From assembly GCA_037893245.1 (NCBI GenBank), contig JBAIAA010000738.1, positions 248,001 to 312,000 on the forward strand: 64,000 bases of DNA, in the 5' to 3' direction. Positions 23,611 through 35,700 of the stretch are shown here, one piece after another. A program made the position numbers and the translations under genes. The DNA comes from Crossaster papposus. Taxonomy: Eukaryota > Echinodermata > Asteroidea > Velatida > Solasteridae. The notes below the pieces were generated by a model. That model ran no database searches. It was not told where the DNA came from and saw only the letters and a program-made list of their open reading frames with translations. Each line of letters starts with the position of its first letter. Within the stretch, counting starts at the first letter, position 1.

Positions 23611-26397
23611 TGCGTGTGTTAACGTTATAATTTTCAGAAAATCGAAATAAAATACTAACAAAGCATGCCCCGGGTCAAATTGCTAATTTTGCCATTCCTG
23701 GAGGCCCCCCTCTATCTCCTAACACCCAGCCCCTTCCCGGGGCATGCTTTCCTTCATGCCCTTATTTGTGGGCGGGGATTGTGTGCACAAACCTATGGCG
23801 AATTTGAAACGCGTGTGTTAACGTTATAATTTTCAGAAAATCGAAATAAAATACTAACAAAGCATGCCCCGGGTCAAATTGCTAATTTTGCCATTCCTGG
23901 AGGCCCCCCTCTATCTCCTAACACCCAGCCCCTTCCCGGGGCATGCTTTCCTTCATGCCCTTATTTGTGGGCGGGGATTGTGTGCACAAACCTATGGCGA
24001 ATTTGAAATGCGTGTGTTAACGTTATAATTTTCAGAAAATCGAAATAAAATACTAACAAAGCATGCCCCGGGTCAAATTGCTAATTTTGCCATTCCTGGA
24101 GGCCCCCCTCTATCTCCTAACACCCAGCCCCTTCCCGGGGCATGCTTTCCTTCATGCCCTTATTTGTGGGCGGGGATTGTGTGCACAAACCTATGGCGAA
24201 TTTGAAACGCGTGTGTTAACGTTATAATTTTCAGAAAATCGAAATAAAATACTAACAAAGCATGCCCCGGGTCAAATTGCTAATTTTGCCATTCCTGGAG
24301 GCCCCCCTCTATCTCCTAACACCCAGCCCCTTCCCGGGGCATGCTTTCCTTCATGCCCTTATTTGTGGGCGGGGATTGTGTGCACAAACCTATGGCGAAT
24401 TTGAAACGCGTGTGTTAACGTTATAATTTTCAGAAAATCGAAATAAAATACTAACAAAGCATGCCCCGGGTCAAATTGCTAATTTTGCCATTCCTGGAGG
24501 CCCCCCTCTATCTCCTAACACCCAGCCCCTTCCCGGGGCATGCTTTCCTTCATGCCCTTATTTGTGGGCGGGGATTGTGTGCACAAACCTATGGCGAATT
24601 TGAAACGCGTGTGTTAACGTTATAATTTTCAGAAAATCGAAATAAAATACTAACAAAGCATGCCCCGGGTCAAATTGCTAATTTTGCCATTCCTGGAGGC
24701 CCCCCTCTATCTCCTAACACCCAGCCCCTTCCCGGGGCATGCTTTCCTTCATGCCCTTATTTGTGGGCGGGGATTGTGTGCACAAACCTATGGCGAATTT
24801 GAAACGCGTGTGTTAACGTTATAATTTTCAGAAAATCGAAATAAAATACTAACAAAGCATGCCCCGGGTCAAATTGCTAATTTTGCCATTCCTGGAGGCC
24901 CCCCTCTATCTCCTAACACCCAGCCCCTTCCCGGGGCATGCTTTCCTTCATGCCCTTATTTGTGGGCGGGGATTGTGTGCACAAACCTATGGCGAATTTG
25001 AAATGCGTGTGTTAACGTTATAATTTTCAGAAAATCGAAATAAAATACTAACAAAGCATGCCCCGGGTCAAATTGCTAATTTTGCCATTCCTGGAGGCCC
25101 CCCTCTATCTCCTAACACCCAGCCCCTTCCCGGGGCATGCTTTCCTTCATGCCCTTATTTGTGGGCGGGGATTGTGTGCACAAACCTATGGCGAATTTGA
25201 AACGCGTGTGTTAACGTTATAATTTTCAGAAAATCGAAATAAAATACTAACAAAGCATGCCCCGGGTCAAATTGCTAATTTTGCCATTCCTGGAGGCCCC
25301 CCTCTATCTCCTAACACCCAGCCCCTTCCCGGGGCATGCTTTCCTTCATGCCCTTATTTGTGGGCGGGGATTGTGTGCACAAACCTATGGCGAATTTGAA
25401 ATGCGTGTGTTAACGTTATAATTTTCAGAAAATCGAAATAAAATACTAACAAAGCATGCCCCGGGTCAAATTGCTAATTTTGCCATTCCTGGAGGCCCCC
25501 CTCTATCTCCTAACACCCAGCCCCTTCCCGGGGCATGCTTTCCTTCATGCCCTTATTTGTGGGCGGGGATTGTGTGCACAAACCTATGGCGAATTTGAAA
25601 CGCGTGTGTTAACGTTATAATTTTCAGAAAATCGAAATAAAATACTAACAAAGCATGCCCCGGGTCAAATTGCTAATTTTGCCATTCCTGGAGGCCCCCC
25701 TCTATCTCCTAACACCCAGCCCCTTCCCGGGGCATGCTTTCCTTCATGCCCTTATTTGTGGGCGGGGATTGTGTGCACAAACCTATGGCGAATTTGAAAC
25801 GCGTGTGTTAACGTTATAATTTTCAGAAAATCGAAATAAAATACTAACAAAGCATGCCCCGGGTCAAATTGCTAATTTTGCCATTCCTGGAGGCCCCCCT
25901 CTATCTCCTAACACCCAGCCCCTTCCCGGGGCATGCTTTCCTTCATGCCCTTATTTGTGGGCGGGGATTGTGTGCACAAACCTATGGCGAATTTGAAATG
26001 CGTGTGTTAACGTTATAATTTTCAGAAAATCGAAATAAAATACTAACAAAGCATGCCCCGGGTCAAATTGCTAATTTTGCCATTCCTGGAGGCCCCCCTC
26101 TATCTCCTAACACCCAGCCCCTTCCCGGGGCATGCTTTCCTTCATGCCCTTATTTGTGGGCGGGGATTGTGTGCACAAACCTATGGCGAATTTGAAACGC
26201 GTGTGTTAACGTTATAATTTTCAGAAAATCGAAATAAAATACTAACAAAGCATGCCCCGGGTCAAATTGCTAATTTTGCCATTCCTGGAGGCCCCCCTCT
26301 ATCTCCTAACACCCAGCCCCTTCCCGGGGCATGCTTTCCTTCATGCCCTTATTTGTGGGCGGGGATTGTGTGCACAAACCTATGGCGAATTTGAAAT
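23611..26397 (+). repeat. Block with recurring C-to-T variant (AAATGCG)
   Basis: Six monomers carry AAATGCG instead of AAACGCG (monomer position 128), with T at 23611, 24009, 25004, 25402, 25999 and 26397. Spacings are 398, 995, 398, 597 and 398 bp: exactly 2, 5, 2, 3 and 2 monomers. The intervening copies have C. The change removes one CpG and the ACGCGT palindrome. The T-C-T triplet of monomers therefore occurs three times, offset by 7 and then 5 monomers, which looks like segmental copying in the array. No such T was seen elsewhere in either arm. Confidence 0.93.
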
Positions 26398-27662
26398 GCG
26401 TGTGTTAACGTTATAATTTTCAGAAAATCGAAATAAAATACTAACAAAGCATGCCCCGGGTCAAATTGCTAATTTTGCCATTCCTGGAGGCCCCCCTCTA
26501 TCTCCTAACACCCAGCCCCTTCCCGGGGCATGCTTTCCTTCATGCCCTTATTTGTGGGCGGGGATTGTGTGCACAAACCTATGGCGAATTTGAAACGCGT
26601 GTGTTAACGTTATAATTTTCAGAAAATCGAAATAAAATACTAACAAAGCATGCCCCGGGTCAAATTGCTAATTTTGCCATTCCTGGAGGCCCCCCTCTAT
26701 CTCCTAACACCCAGCCCCTTCCCGGGGCATGCTTTCCTTCATGCCCTTATTTGTGGGCGGGGATTGTGTGCACAAACCTATGGCGAATTTGAAACGCGTG
26801 TGTTAACGTTATAATTTTCAGAAAATCGAAATAAAATACTAACAAAGCATGCCCCGGGTCAAATTGCTAATTTTGCCATTCCTGGAGGCCCCCCTCTATC
26901 TCCTAACACCCAGCCCCTTCCCGGGGCATGCTTTCCTTCATGCCCTTATTTGTGGGCGGGGATTGTGTGCACAAACCTATGGCGAATTTGAAACGCGTGT
27001 GTTAACGTTATAATTTTCAGAAAATCGAAATAAAATACTAACAAAGCATGCCCCGGGTCAAATTGCTAATTTTGCCATTCCTGGAGGCCCCCCTCTATCT
27101 CCTAACACCCAGCCCCTTCCCGGGGCATGCTTTCCTTCATGCCCTTATTTGTGGGCGGGGATTGTGTGCACAAACCTATGGCGAATTTGAAACGCGTGTG
27201 TTAACGTTATAATTTTCAGAAAATCGAAATAAAATACTAACAAAGCATGCCCCGGGTCAAATTGCTAATTTTGCCATTCCTGGAGGCCCCCCTCTATCTC
27301 CTAACACCCAGCCCCTTCCCGGGGCATGCTTTCCTTCATGCCCTTATTTGTGGGCGGGGATTGTGTGCACAAACCTATGGCGAATTTGAAACGCGTGTGT
27401 TAACGTTATAATTTTCAGAAAATCGAAATAAAATACTAACAAAGCATGCCCCGGGTCAAATTGCTAATTTTGCCATTCCTGGAGGCCCCCCTCTATCTCC
27501 TAACACCCAGCCCCTTCCCGGGGCATGCTTTCCTTCATGCCCTTATTTGTGGGCGGGGATTGTGTGCACAAACCTATGGCGAATTTGAAACGCGTGTGTT
27601 AACGTTATAATTTTCAGAAAATCGAAATAAAATACTAACAAAGCATGCCCCGGGTCAAATTG

Positions 27663-27778
27663 CTAATTTTGCCATTCCTGGAGGCCCCCCTCTATCTCCT
27701 AACACCCAGGAAAGCATGCCCCGGGAAGGGGCTGGGTGTTAGGAGATAGAGGGGGGCCTCCAGGAACGGCAAAATTAG
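27663..27778. other. Inversion (fold-back) junction of the array
   Basis: Forward monomer sequence ends at 27709 (monomer position 47) and reverse-complement sequence starts at 27710 (position 69). Bases AG at 27708-27709 fit both sides, so the join has 2 bp of microhomology. Positions 47 and below exist on both sides, giving a dyad whose arms abut a 22-bp unpaired spacer at 27710-27731; the spacer holds one complete 15-bp inverted-repeat arm. The near arms pair perfectly for 35 bp, then C27767 (consensus T) faces A27674. The switch occurs within the array and no foreign sequence lies at the join. Confidence 0.97.
27767..27767 (-). other. Private variant in first monomer after inversion
   Basis: GGAACGGC replaces GGAATGGC, 58 bp after the join. 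It was not seen in other monomers. It is one of the few marks that distinguish the two arms of the dyad near the junction. Confidence 0.9.
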
Positions 27779-28601
27779 CAATTTGACCCGGGGCATGCTT
27801 TGTTAGTATTTTATTTCGATTTTCTGAAAATTATAACGTTAACACACGCGTTTCAAATTCGCCATAGGTTTGTGCACACAATCCCCGCCCACAAATAAGG
27901 GCATGAAGGAAAGCATGCCCCGGGAAGGGGCTGGGTGTTAGGAGATAGAGGGGGGCCTCCAGGAATGGCAAAATTAGCAATTTGACCCGGGGCATGCTTT
28001 GTTAGTATTTTATTTCGATTTTCTGAAAATTATAACGTTAACACACGCGTTTCAAATTCGCCATAGGTTTGTGCACACAATCCCCGCCCACAAATAAGGG
28101 CATGAAGGAAAGCATGCCCCGGGAAGGGGCTGGGTGTTAGGAGATAGAGGGGGGCCTCCAGGAATGGCAAAATTAGCAATTTGACCCGGGGCATGCTTTG
28201 TTAGTATTTTATTTCGATTTTCTGAAAATTATAACGTTAACACACGCGTTTCAAATTCGCCATAGGTTTGTGCACACAATCCCCGCCCACAAATAAGGGC
28301 ATGAAGGAAAGCATGCCCCGGGAAGGGGCTGGGTGTTAGGAGATAGAGGGGGGCCTCCAGGAATGGCAAAATTAGCAATTTGACCCGGGGCATGCTTTGT
28401 TAGTATTTTATTTCGATTTTCTGAAAATTATAACGTTAACACACGCGTTTCAAATTCGCCATAGGTTTGTGCACACAATCCCCGCCCACAAATAAGGGCA
28501 TGAAGGAAAGCATGCCCCGGGAAGGGGCTGGGTGTTAGGAGATAGAGGGGGGCCTCCAGGAATGGCAAAATTAGCAATTTGACCCGGGGCATGCTTTGTT
28601 A

Positions 28602-28602
28602 T
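28602..28602 (-). other. Isolated G-to-T variant (plus-strand reading)
   Basis: GTTATTATTT replaces GTTAGTATTT. It is a single-copy change. The monomer ten units further on (around 30592) has the normal base. Confidence 0.9.
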
Positions 28603-29280
28603 TATTTTATTTCGATTTTCTGAAAATTATAACGTTAACACACGCGTTTCAAATTCGCCATAGGTTTGTGCACACAATCCCCGCCCACAAATAAGGGCAT
28701 GAAGGAAAGCATGCCCCGGGAAGGGGCTGGGTGTTAGGAGATAGAGGGGGGCCTCCAGGAATGGCAAAATTAGCAATTTGACCCGGGGCATGCTTTGTTA
28801 GTATTTTATTTCGATTTTCTGAAAATTATAACGTTAACACACGCGTTTCAAATTCGCCATAGGTTTGTGCACACAATCCCCGCCCACAAATAAGGGCATG
28901 AAGGAAAGCATGCCCCGGGAAGGGGCTGGGTGTTAGGAGATAGAGGGGGGCCTCCAGGAATGGCAAAATTAGCAATTTGACCCGGGGCATGCTTTGTTAG
29001 TATTTTATTTCGATTTTCTGAAAATTATAACGTTAACACACGCGTTTCAAATTCGCCATAGGTTTGTGCACACAATCCCCGCCCACAAATAAGGGCATGA
29101 AGGAAAGCATGCCCCGGGAAGGGGCTGGGTGTTAGGAGATAGAGGGGGGCCTCCAGGAATGGCAAAATTAGCAATTTGACCCGGGGCATGCTTTGTTAGT
29201 ATTTTATTTCGATTTTCTGAAAATTATAACGTTAACACACGCGTTTCAAATTCGCCATAGGTTTGTGCACACAATCCCCG

Positions 29281-31271
29281 ACCACAAATAAGGGCATGAA
29301 GGAAAGCATGCCCCGGGAAGGGGCTGGGTGTTAGGAGATAGAGGGGGGCCTCCAGGAATGGCAAAATTAGCAATTTGACCCGGGGCATGCTTTGTTAGTA
29401 TTTTATTTCGATTTTCTGAAAATTATAACGTTAACACACGCGTTTCAAATTCGCCATAGGTTTGTGCACACAATCCCCGCCCACAAATAAGGGCATGAAG
29501 GAAAGCATGCCCCGGGAAGGGGCTGGGTGTTAGGAGATAGAGGGGGGCCTCCAGGAATGGCAAAATTAGCAATTTGACCCGGGGCATGCTTTGTTAGTAT
29601 TTTATTTCGATTTTCTGAAAATTATAACGTTAACACACGCGTTTCAAATTCGCCATAGGTTTGTGCACACAATCCCCGCCCACAAATAAGGGCATGAAGG
29701 AAAGCATGCCCCGGGAAGGGGCTGGGTGTTAGGAGATAGAGGGGGGCCTCCAGGAATGGCAAAATTAGCAATTTGACCCGGGGCATGCTTTGTTAGTATT
29801 TTATTTCGATTTTCTGAAAATTATAACGTTAACACACGCGTTTCAAATTCGCCATAGGTTTGTGCACACAATCCCCGCCCACAAATAAGGGCATGAAGGA
29901 AAGCATGCCCCGGGAAGGGGCTGGGTGTTAGGAGATAGAGGGGGGCCTCCAGGAATGGCAAAATTAGCAATTTGACCCGGGGCATGCTTTGTTAGTATTT
30001 TATTTCGATTTTCTGAAAATTATAACGTTAACACACGCGTTTCAAATTCGCCATAGGTTTGTGCACACAATCCCCGCCCACAAATAAGGGCATGAAGGAA
30101 AGCATGCCCCGGGAAGGGGCTGGGTGTTAGGAGATAGAGGGGGGCCTCCAGGAATGGCAAAATTAGCAATTTGACCCGGGGCATGCTTTGTTAGTATTTT
30201 ATTTCGATTTTCTGAAAATTATAACGTTAACACACGCGTTTCAAATTCGCCATAGGTTTGTGCACACAATCCCCGCCCACAAATAAGGGCATGAAGGAAA
30301 GCATGCCCCGGGAAGGGGCTGGGTGTTAGGAGATAGAGGGGGGCCTCCAGGAATGGCAAAATTAGCAATTTGACCCGGGGCATGCTTTGTTAGTATTTTA
30401 TTTCGATTTTCTGAAAATTATAACGTTAACACACGCGTTTCAAATTCGCCATAGGTTTGTGCACACAATCCCCGCCCACAAATAAGGGCATGAAGGAAAG
30501 CATGCCCCGGGAAGGGGCTGGGTGTTAGGAGATAGAGGGGGGCCTCCAGGAATGGCAAAATTAGCAATTTGACCCGGGGCATGCTTTGTTAGTATTTTAT
30601 TTCGATTTTCTGAAAATTATAACGTTAACACACGCGTTTCAAATTCGCCATAGGTTTGTGCACACAATCCCCGCCCACAAATAAGGGCATGAAGGAAAGC
30701 ATGCCCCGGGAAGGGGCTGGGTGTTAGGAGATAGAGGGGGGCCTCCAGGAATGGCAAAATTAGCAATTTGACCCGGGGCATGCTTTGTTAGTATTTTATT
30801 TCGATTTTCTGAAAATTATAACGTTAACACACGCGTTTCAAATTCGCCATAGGTTTGTGCACACAATCCCCGCCCACAAATAAGGGCATGAAGGAAAGCA
30901 TGCCCCGGGAAGGGGCTGGGTGTTAGGAGATAGAGGGGGGCCTCCAGGAATGGCAAAATTAGCAATTTGACCCGGGGCATGCTTTGTTAGTATTTTATTT
31001 CGATTTTCTGAAAATTATAACGTTAACACACGCGTTTCAAATTCGCCATAGGTTTGTGCACACAATCCCCGCCCACAAATAAGGGCATGAAGGAAAGCAT
31101 GCCCCGGGAAGGGGCTGGGTGTTAGGAGATAGAGGGGGGCCTCCAGGAATGGCAAAATTAGCAATTTGACCCGGGGCATGCTTTGTTAGTATTTTATTTC
31201 GATTTTCTGAAAATTATAACGTTAACACACGCGTTTCAAATTCGCCATAGGTTTGTGCACACAATCCCCGA
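29281..31271 (-). repeat. Ten-monomer interval bounded by a shared C-to-A variant
   Basis: CCCCGACCACAAA replaces CCCCGCCCACAAA at 29281 and again at 31271. The distance is 1990 bp, exactly 10 monomers. No other copy with this change was seen. The simplest readings are a copy of one variant monomer by unequal exchange or gene conversion over ten units, or two independent errors at the same site. Confidence 0.88.
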
Positions 31272-32737
31272 CCACAAATAAGGGCATGAAGGAAAGCATG
31301 CCCCGGGAAGGGGCTGGGTGTTAGGAGATAGAGGGGGGCCTCCAGGAATGGCAAAATTAGCAATTTGACCCGGGGCATGCTTTGTTAGTATTTTATTTCG
31401 ATTTTCTGAAATTTATAACGTTAACACACGCGTTTCAAATTCGCCATAGGTTTGTGCACACAATCCCCGCCCACAAATAAGGGCATGAAGGAAAGCATGC
31501 CCCGGGAAGGGGCTGGGTGTTAGGAGATAGAGGGGGGCCTCCAGGAATGGCAAAATTAGCAATTTGACCCGGGCATGCTTTGTTAGTATTTTATTTCGAT
31601 TTTCTGAAAATTATAACGTTAACACACGCGTTTCAAATTCGCCATAGGTTTGTGCACACAATCCCCGCCCACAAATAAGGGCATGAAGGAAAGCATGCCC
31701 GGGAAGGGGCTGGGTGTTAGGAGATAGAGGGGGGCCTCCAGGAATGGCAAAATTAGCAATTTGACCCGGGGCATGCTTTGTTAGTATTTTATTTCGATTT
31801 TCTGAAAATTATAACGTTAACACACGCGTTTCAAATTCGCCAGAGGTTTGTGCACACAATCCCCGCCCACAAATAAGGGCATGAAGGAAAGCATGCCCCG
31901 GGAAGAGGCTGGGTGTTAGGAGATAGAGGGGGGCCTCCAGGGATGGCAAAATTAGCAATTTGACCCGGGGCATGCTTTGTTAGTATTTTATTTCGATTTT
32001 CTGAAAATTATAACGTTAACACACGCGTTTCAAATTCGCCATAGGTTTGTGCACACAATCCCCGCCCACAAATAAGGGCATGAAGGAAAGCATGCCCCGG
32101 AAGGGGCTGGGTGTTAGGAGATAGAGGGGGGCCTCCAGGAATGGCAAAATTAGCAATTTGACCCGGGGCATGCTTTGTTAGTATTTTATTTCGATTTTCT
32201 GAAAATTATAACGTTAACACACGCGTTTCAAATTCGCCATAGGTTTGTGCACACAATCCCCGCCCACAAATAAGGGCATGAAGGAAAGCATGCCCCGGGA
32301 AGGGGCTGGGTGTTAGGAGATAGAGGGGGGCCTCCAGGGATGGCAAAATTAGCAATTTGACCCGGGGCATGCTTTGTTAGTATTTTATTTCGATTTTCTG
32401 AAAATTATAACGTTAACACACGCGTTTCAAATTCGCCATAGGTTTGTGCACACAATCCCCGCCCACAAATAAGGGCATGAAGGAAAGCATGCCCCGGGAA
32501 GGGGCTGGGTGTTAGGAGATAGAGGGGGGCCTCCAGGAATGGCAAAATTAGCAATTTGACCCGGGGCATGCTTTGTTAGTATTTTATTTCGATTTTCTGA
32601 AAATTATAACGTTAACACACGCGTTTCAAATTCGCCATAGGTTTGTGCACACAATCCCCGCCCACAAATAAGGGCATGAAGGAAAGCATGCCCCGGGAAG
32701 GGGCTGGGTGTTAGGAGATAGAGGGGGGCCTCCAGGG
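31271..32737 (-). repeat. Variant-rich block with alternating A-to-G monomers
   Basis: Within 1.5 kb at least ten differences from consensus occur (plus-strand reading): C>A 31271, A>T 31412, loss of one G at about 31573, loss of one C at about 31700, T>G 31843, G>A 31906, A>G 31942, loss of one G at about 32100, A>G 32339 and A>G 32737. The A>G change (CCAGGGATGG for CCAGGAATGG) is at 31942, 32339 and 32737, every second monomer (397 bp with the intervening deletion, then 398 bp). Clean monomers lie on both sides. Confidence 0.92.
31568..31703 (-). repeat. Monomer whose two inverted-repeat arms are shortened symmetrically
   Basis: The arm at 31568-31581 reads CCCGGGCATGCTTT (one G lost) and its partner at 31690-31703 reads AAAGCATGCCCGGG (one C lost). 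The arms are still perfect reverse complements, now 14 bp, with the usual 108-bp spacer. Both changes are private to this monomer. In a nearby copy (about 32100) only one arm has lost a base, so symmetry is not automatic. Confidence 0.9.
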
Positions 32738-35700
32738 ATGGCAAAATTAGCAATTTGACCCGGGGCATGCTTTGTTAGTATTTTATTTCGATTTTCTGAA
32801 AATTATAACGTTAACACACGCGTTTCAAATTCGCCATAGGTTTGTGCACACAATCCCCGCCCACAAATAAGGGCATGAAGGAAAGCATGCCCCGGGAAGG
32901 GGCTGGGTGTTAGGAGATAGAGGGGGGCCTCCAGGAATGGCAAAATTAGCAATTTGACCCGGGGCATGCTTTGTTAGTATTTTATTTCGATTTTCTGAAA
33001 ATTATAACGTTAACACACGCGTTTCAAATTCGCCATAGGTTTGTGCACACAATCCCCGCCCACAAATAAGGGCATGAAGGAAAGCATGCCCCGGGAAGGG
33101 GCTGGGTGTTAGGAGATAGAGGGGGGCCTCCAGGAATGGCAAAATTAGCAATTTGACCCGGGGCATGCTTTGTTAGTATTTTATTTCGATTTTCTGAAAA
33201 TTATAACGTTAACACACGCGTTTCAAATTCGCCATAGGTTTGTGCACACAATCCCCGCCCACAAATAAGGGCATGAAGGAAAGCATGCCCCGGGAAGGGG
33301 CTGGGTGTTAGGAGATAGAGGGGGGCCTCCAGGAATGGCAAAATTAGCAATTTGACCCGGGGCATGCTTTGTTAGTATTTTATTTCGATTTTCTGAAAAT
33401 TATAACGTTAACACACGCGTTTCAAATTCGCCATAGGTTTGTGCACACAATCCCCGCCCACAAATAAGGGCATGAAGGAAAGCATGCCCCGGGAAGGGGC
33501 TGGGTGTTAGGAGATAGAGGGGGGCCTCCAGGAATGGCAAAATTAGCAATTTGACCCGGGGCATGCTTTGTTAGTATTTTATTTCGATTTTCTGAAAATT
33601 ATAACGTTAACACACGCGTTTCAAATTCGCCATAGGTTTGTGCACACAATCCCCGCCCACAAATAAGGGCATGAAGGAAAGCATGCCCCGGGAAGGGGCT
33701 GGGTGTTAGGAGATAGAGGGGGGCCTCCAGGAATGGCAAAATTAGCAATTTGACCCGGGGCATGCTTTGTTAGTATTTTATTTCGATTTTCTGAAAATTA
33801 TAACGTTAACACACGCGTTTCAAATTCGCCATAGGTTTGTGCACACAATCCCCGCCCACAAATAAGGGCATGAAGGAAAGCATGCCCCGGGAAGGGGCTG
33901 GGTGTTAGGAGATAGAGGGGGGCCTCCAGGAATGGCAAAATTAGCAATTTGACCCGGGGCATGCTTTGTTAGTATTTTATTTCGATTTTCTGAAAATTAT
34001 AACGTTAACACACGCGTTTCAAATTCGCCATAGGTTTGTGCACACAATCCCCGCCCACAAATAAGGGCATGAAGGAAAGCATGCCCCGGGAAGGGGCTGG
34101 GTGTTAGGAGATAGAGGGGGGCCTCCAGGAATGGCAAAATTAGCAATTTGACCCGGGGCATGCTTTGTTAGTATTTTATTTCGATTTTCTGAAAATTATA
34201 ACGTTAACACACGCGTTTCAAATTCGCCATAGGTTTGTGCACACAATCCCCGCCCACAAATAAGGGCATGAAGGAAAGCATGCCCCGGGAAGGGGCTGGG
34301 TGTTAGGAGATAGAGGGGGGCCTCCAGGAATGGCAAAATTAGCAATTTGACCCGGGGCATGCTTTGTTAGTATTTTATTTCGATTTTCTGAAAATTATAA
34401 CGTTAACACACGCGTTTCAAATTCGCCATAGGTTTGTGCACACAATCCCCGCCCACAAATAAGGGCATGAAGGAAAGCATGCCCCGGGAAGGGGCTGGGT
34501 GTTAGGAGATAGAGGGGGGCCTCCAGGAATGGCAAAATTAGCAATTTGACCCGGGGCATGCTTTGTTAGTATTTTATTTCGATTTTCTGAAAATTATAAC
34601 GTTAACACACGCGTTTCAAATTCGCCATAGGTTTGTGCACACAATCCCCGCCCACAAATAAGGGCATGAAGGAAAGCATGCCCCGGGAAGGGGCTGGGTG
34701 TTAGGAGATAGAGGGGGGCCTCCAGGAATGGCAAAATTAGCAATTTGACCCGGGGCATGCTTTGTTAGTATTTTATTTCGATTTTCTGAAAATTATAACG
34801 TTAACACACGCGTTTCAAATTCGCCATAGGTTTGTGCACACAATCCCCGCCCACAAATAAGGGCATGAAGGAAAGCATGCCCCGGGAAGGGGCTGGGTGT
34901 TAGGAGATAGAGGGGGGCCTCCAGGAATGGCAAAATTAGCAATTTGACCCGGGGCATGCTTTGTTAGTATTTTATTTCGATTTTCTGAAAATTATAACGT
35001 TAACACACGCGTTTCAAATTCGCCATAGGTTTGTGCACACAATCCCCGCCCACAAATAAGGGCATGAAGGAAAGCATGCCCCGGGAAGGGGCTGGGTGTT
35101 AGGAGATAGAGGGGGGCCTCCAGGAATGGCAAAATTAGCAATTTGACCCGGGGCATGCTTTGTTAGTATTTTATTTCGATTTTCTGAAAATTATAACGTT
35201 AACACACGCGTTTCAAATTCGCCATAGGTTTGTGCACACAATCCCCGCCCACAAATAAGGGCATGAAGGAAAGCATGCCCCGGGAAGGGGCTGGGTGTTA
35301 GGAGATAGAGGGGGGCCTCCAGGAATGGCAAAATTAGCAATTTGACCCGGGGCATGCTTTGTTAGTATTTTATTTCGATTTTCTGAAAATTATAACGTTA
35401 ACACACGCGTTTCAAATTCGCCATAGGTTTGTGCACACAATCCCCGCCCACAAATAAGGGCATGAAGGAAAGCATGCCCCGGGAAGGGGCTGGGTGTTAG
35501 GAGATAGAGGGGGGCCTCCAGGAATGGCAAAATTAGCAATTTGACCCGGGGCATGCTTTGTTAGTATTTTATTTCGATTTTCTGAAAATTATAACGTTAA
35601 CACACGCGTTTCAAATTCGCCATAGGTTTGTGCACACAATCCCCGCCCACAAATAAGGGCATGAAGGAAAGCATGCCCCGGGAAGGGGCTGGGTGTTAGG

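Larger units (their letters stand above)
1..27709 (+). repeat. Satellite array, 199-bp monomer, forward arm
   Basis: Head-to-tail tandem array. Taking CTAATTTTGCC as monomer position 1, copies start at 1, 200, 399, 598 and so on to 27663, giving 139 complete monomers plus a 47-bp partial at the inversion. Exceptions to the 199-bp length are one 198-bp unit (598-795), two 200-bp units (4378-4577, 4578-4777) and the 167/231-bp pair at 9156-9553. The sum of these changes is +1, which exactly explains 27662 = 139 x 199 + 1. The long stretch from about 10322 to 23610 (some 66 units) showed no difference from consensus on reading. The array begins before base 1. No function can be assigned from sequence. 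The homogeneity implies recent amplification or strong concerted evolution, or partly reflects consensus smoothing in assembly. Confidence 0.99.
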
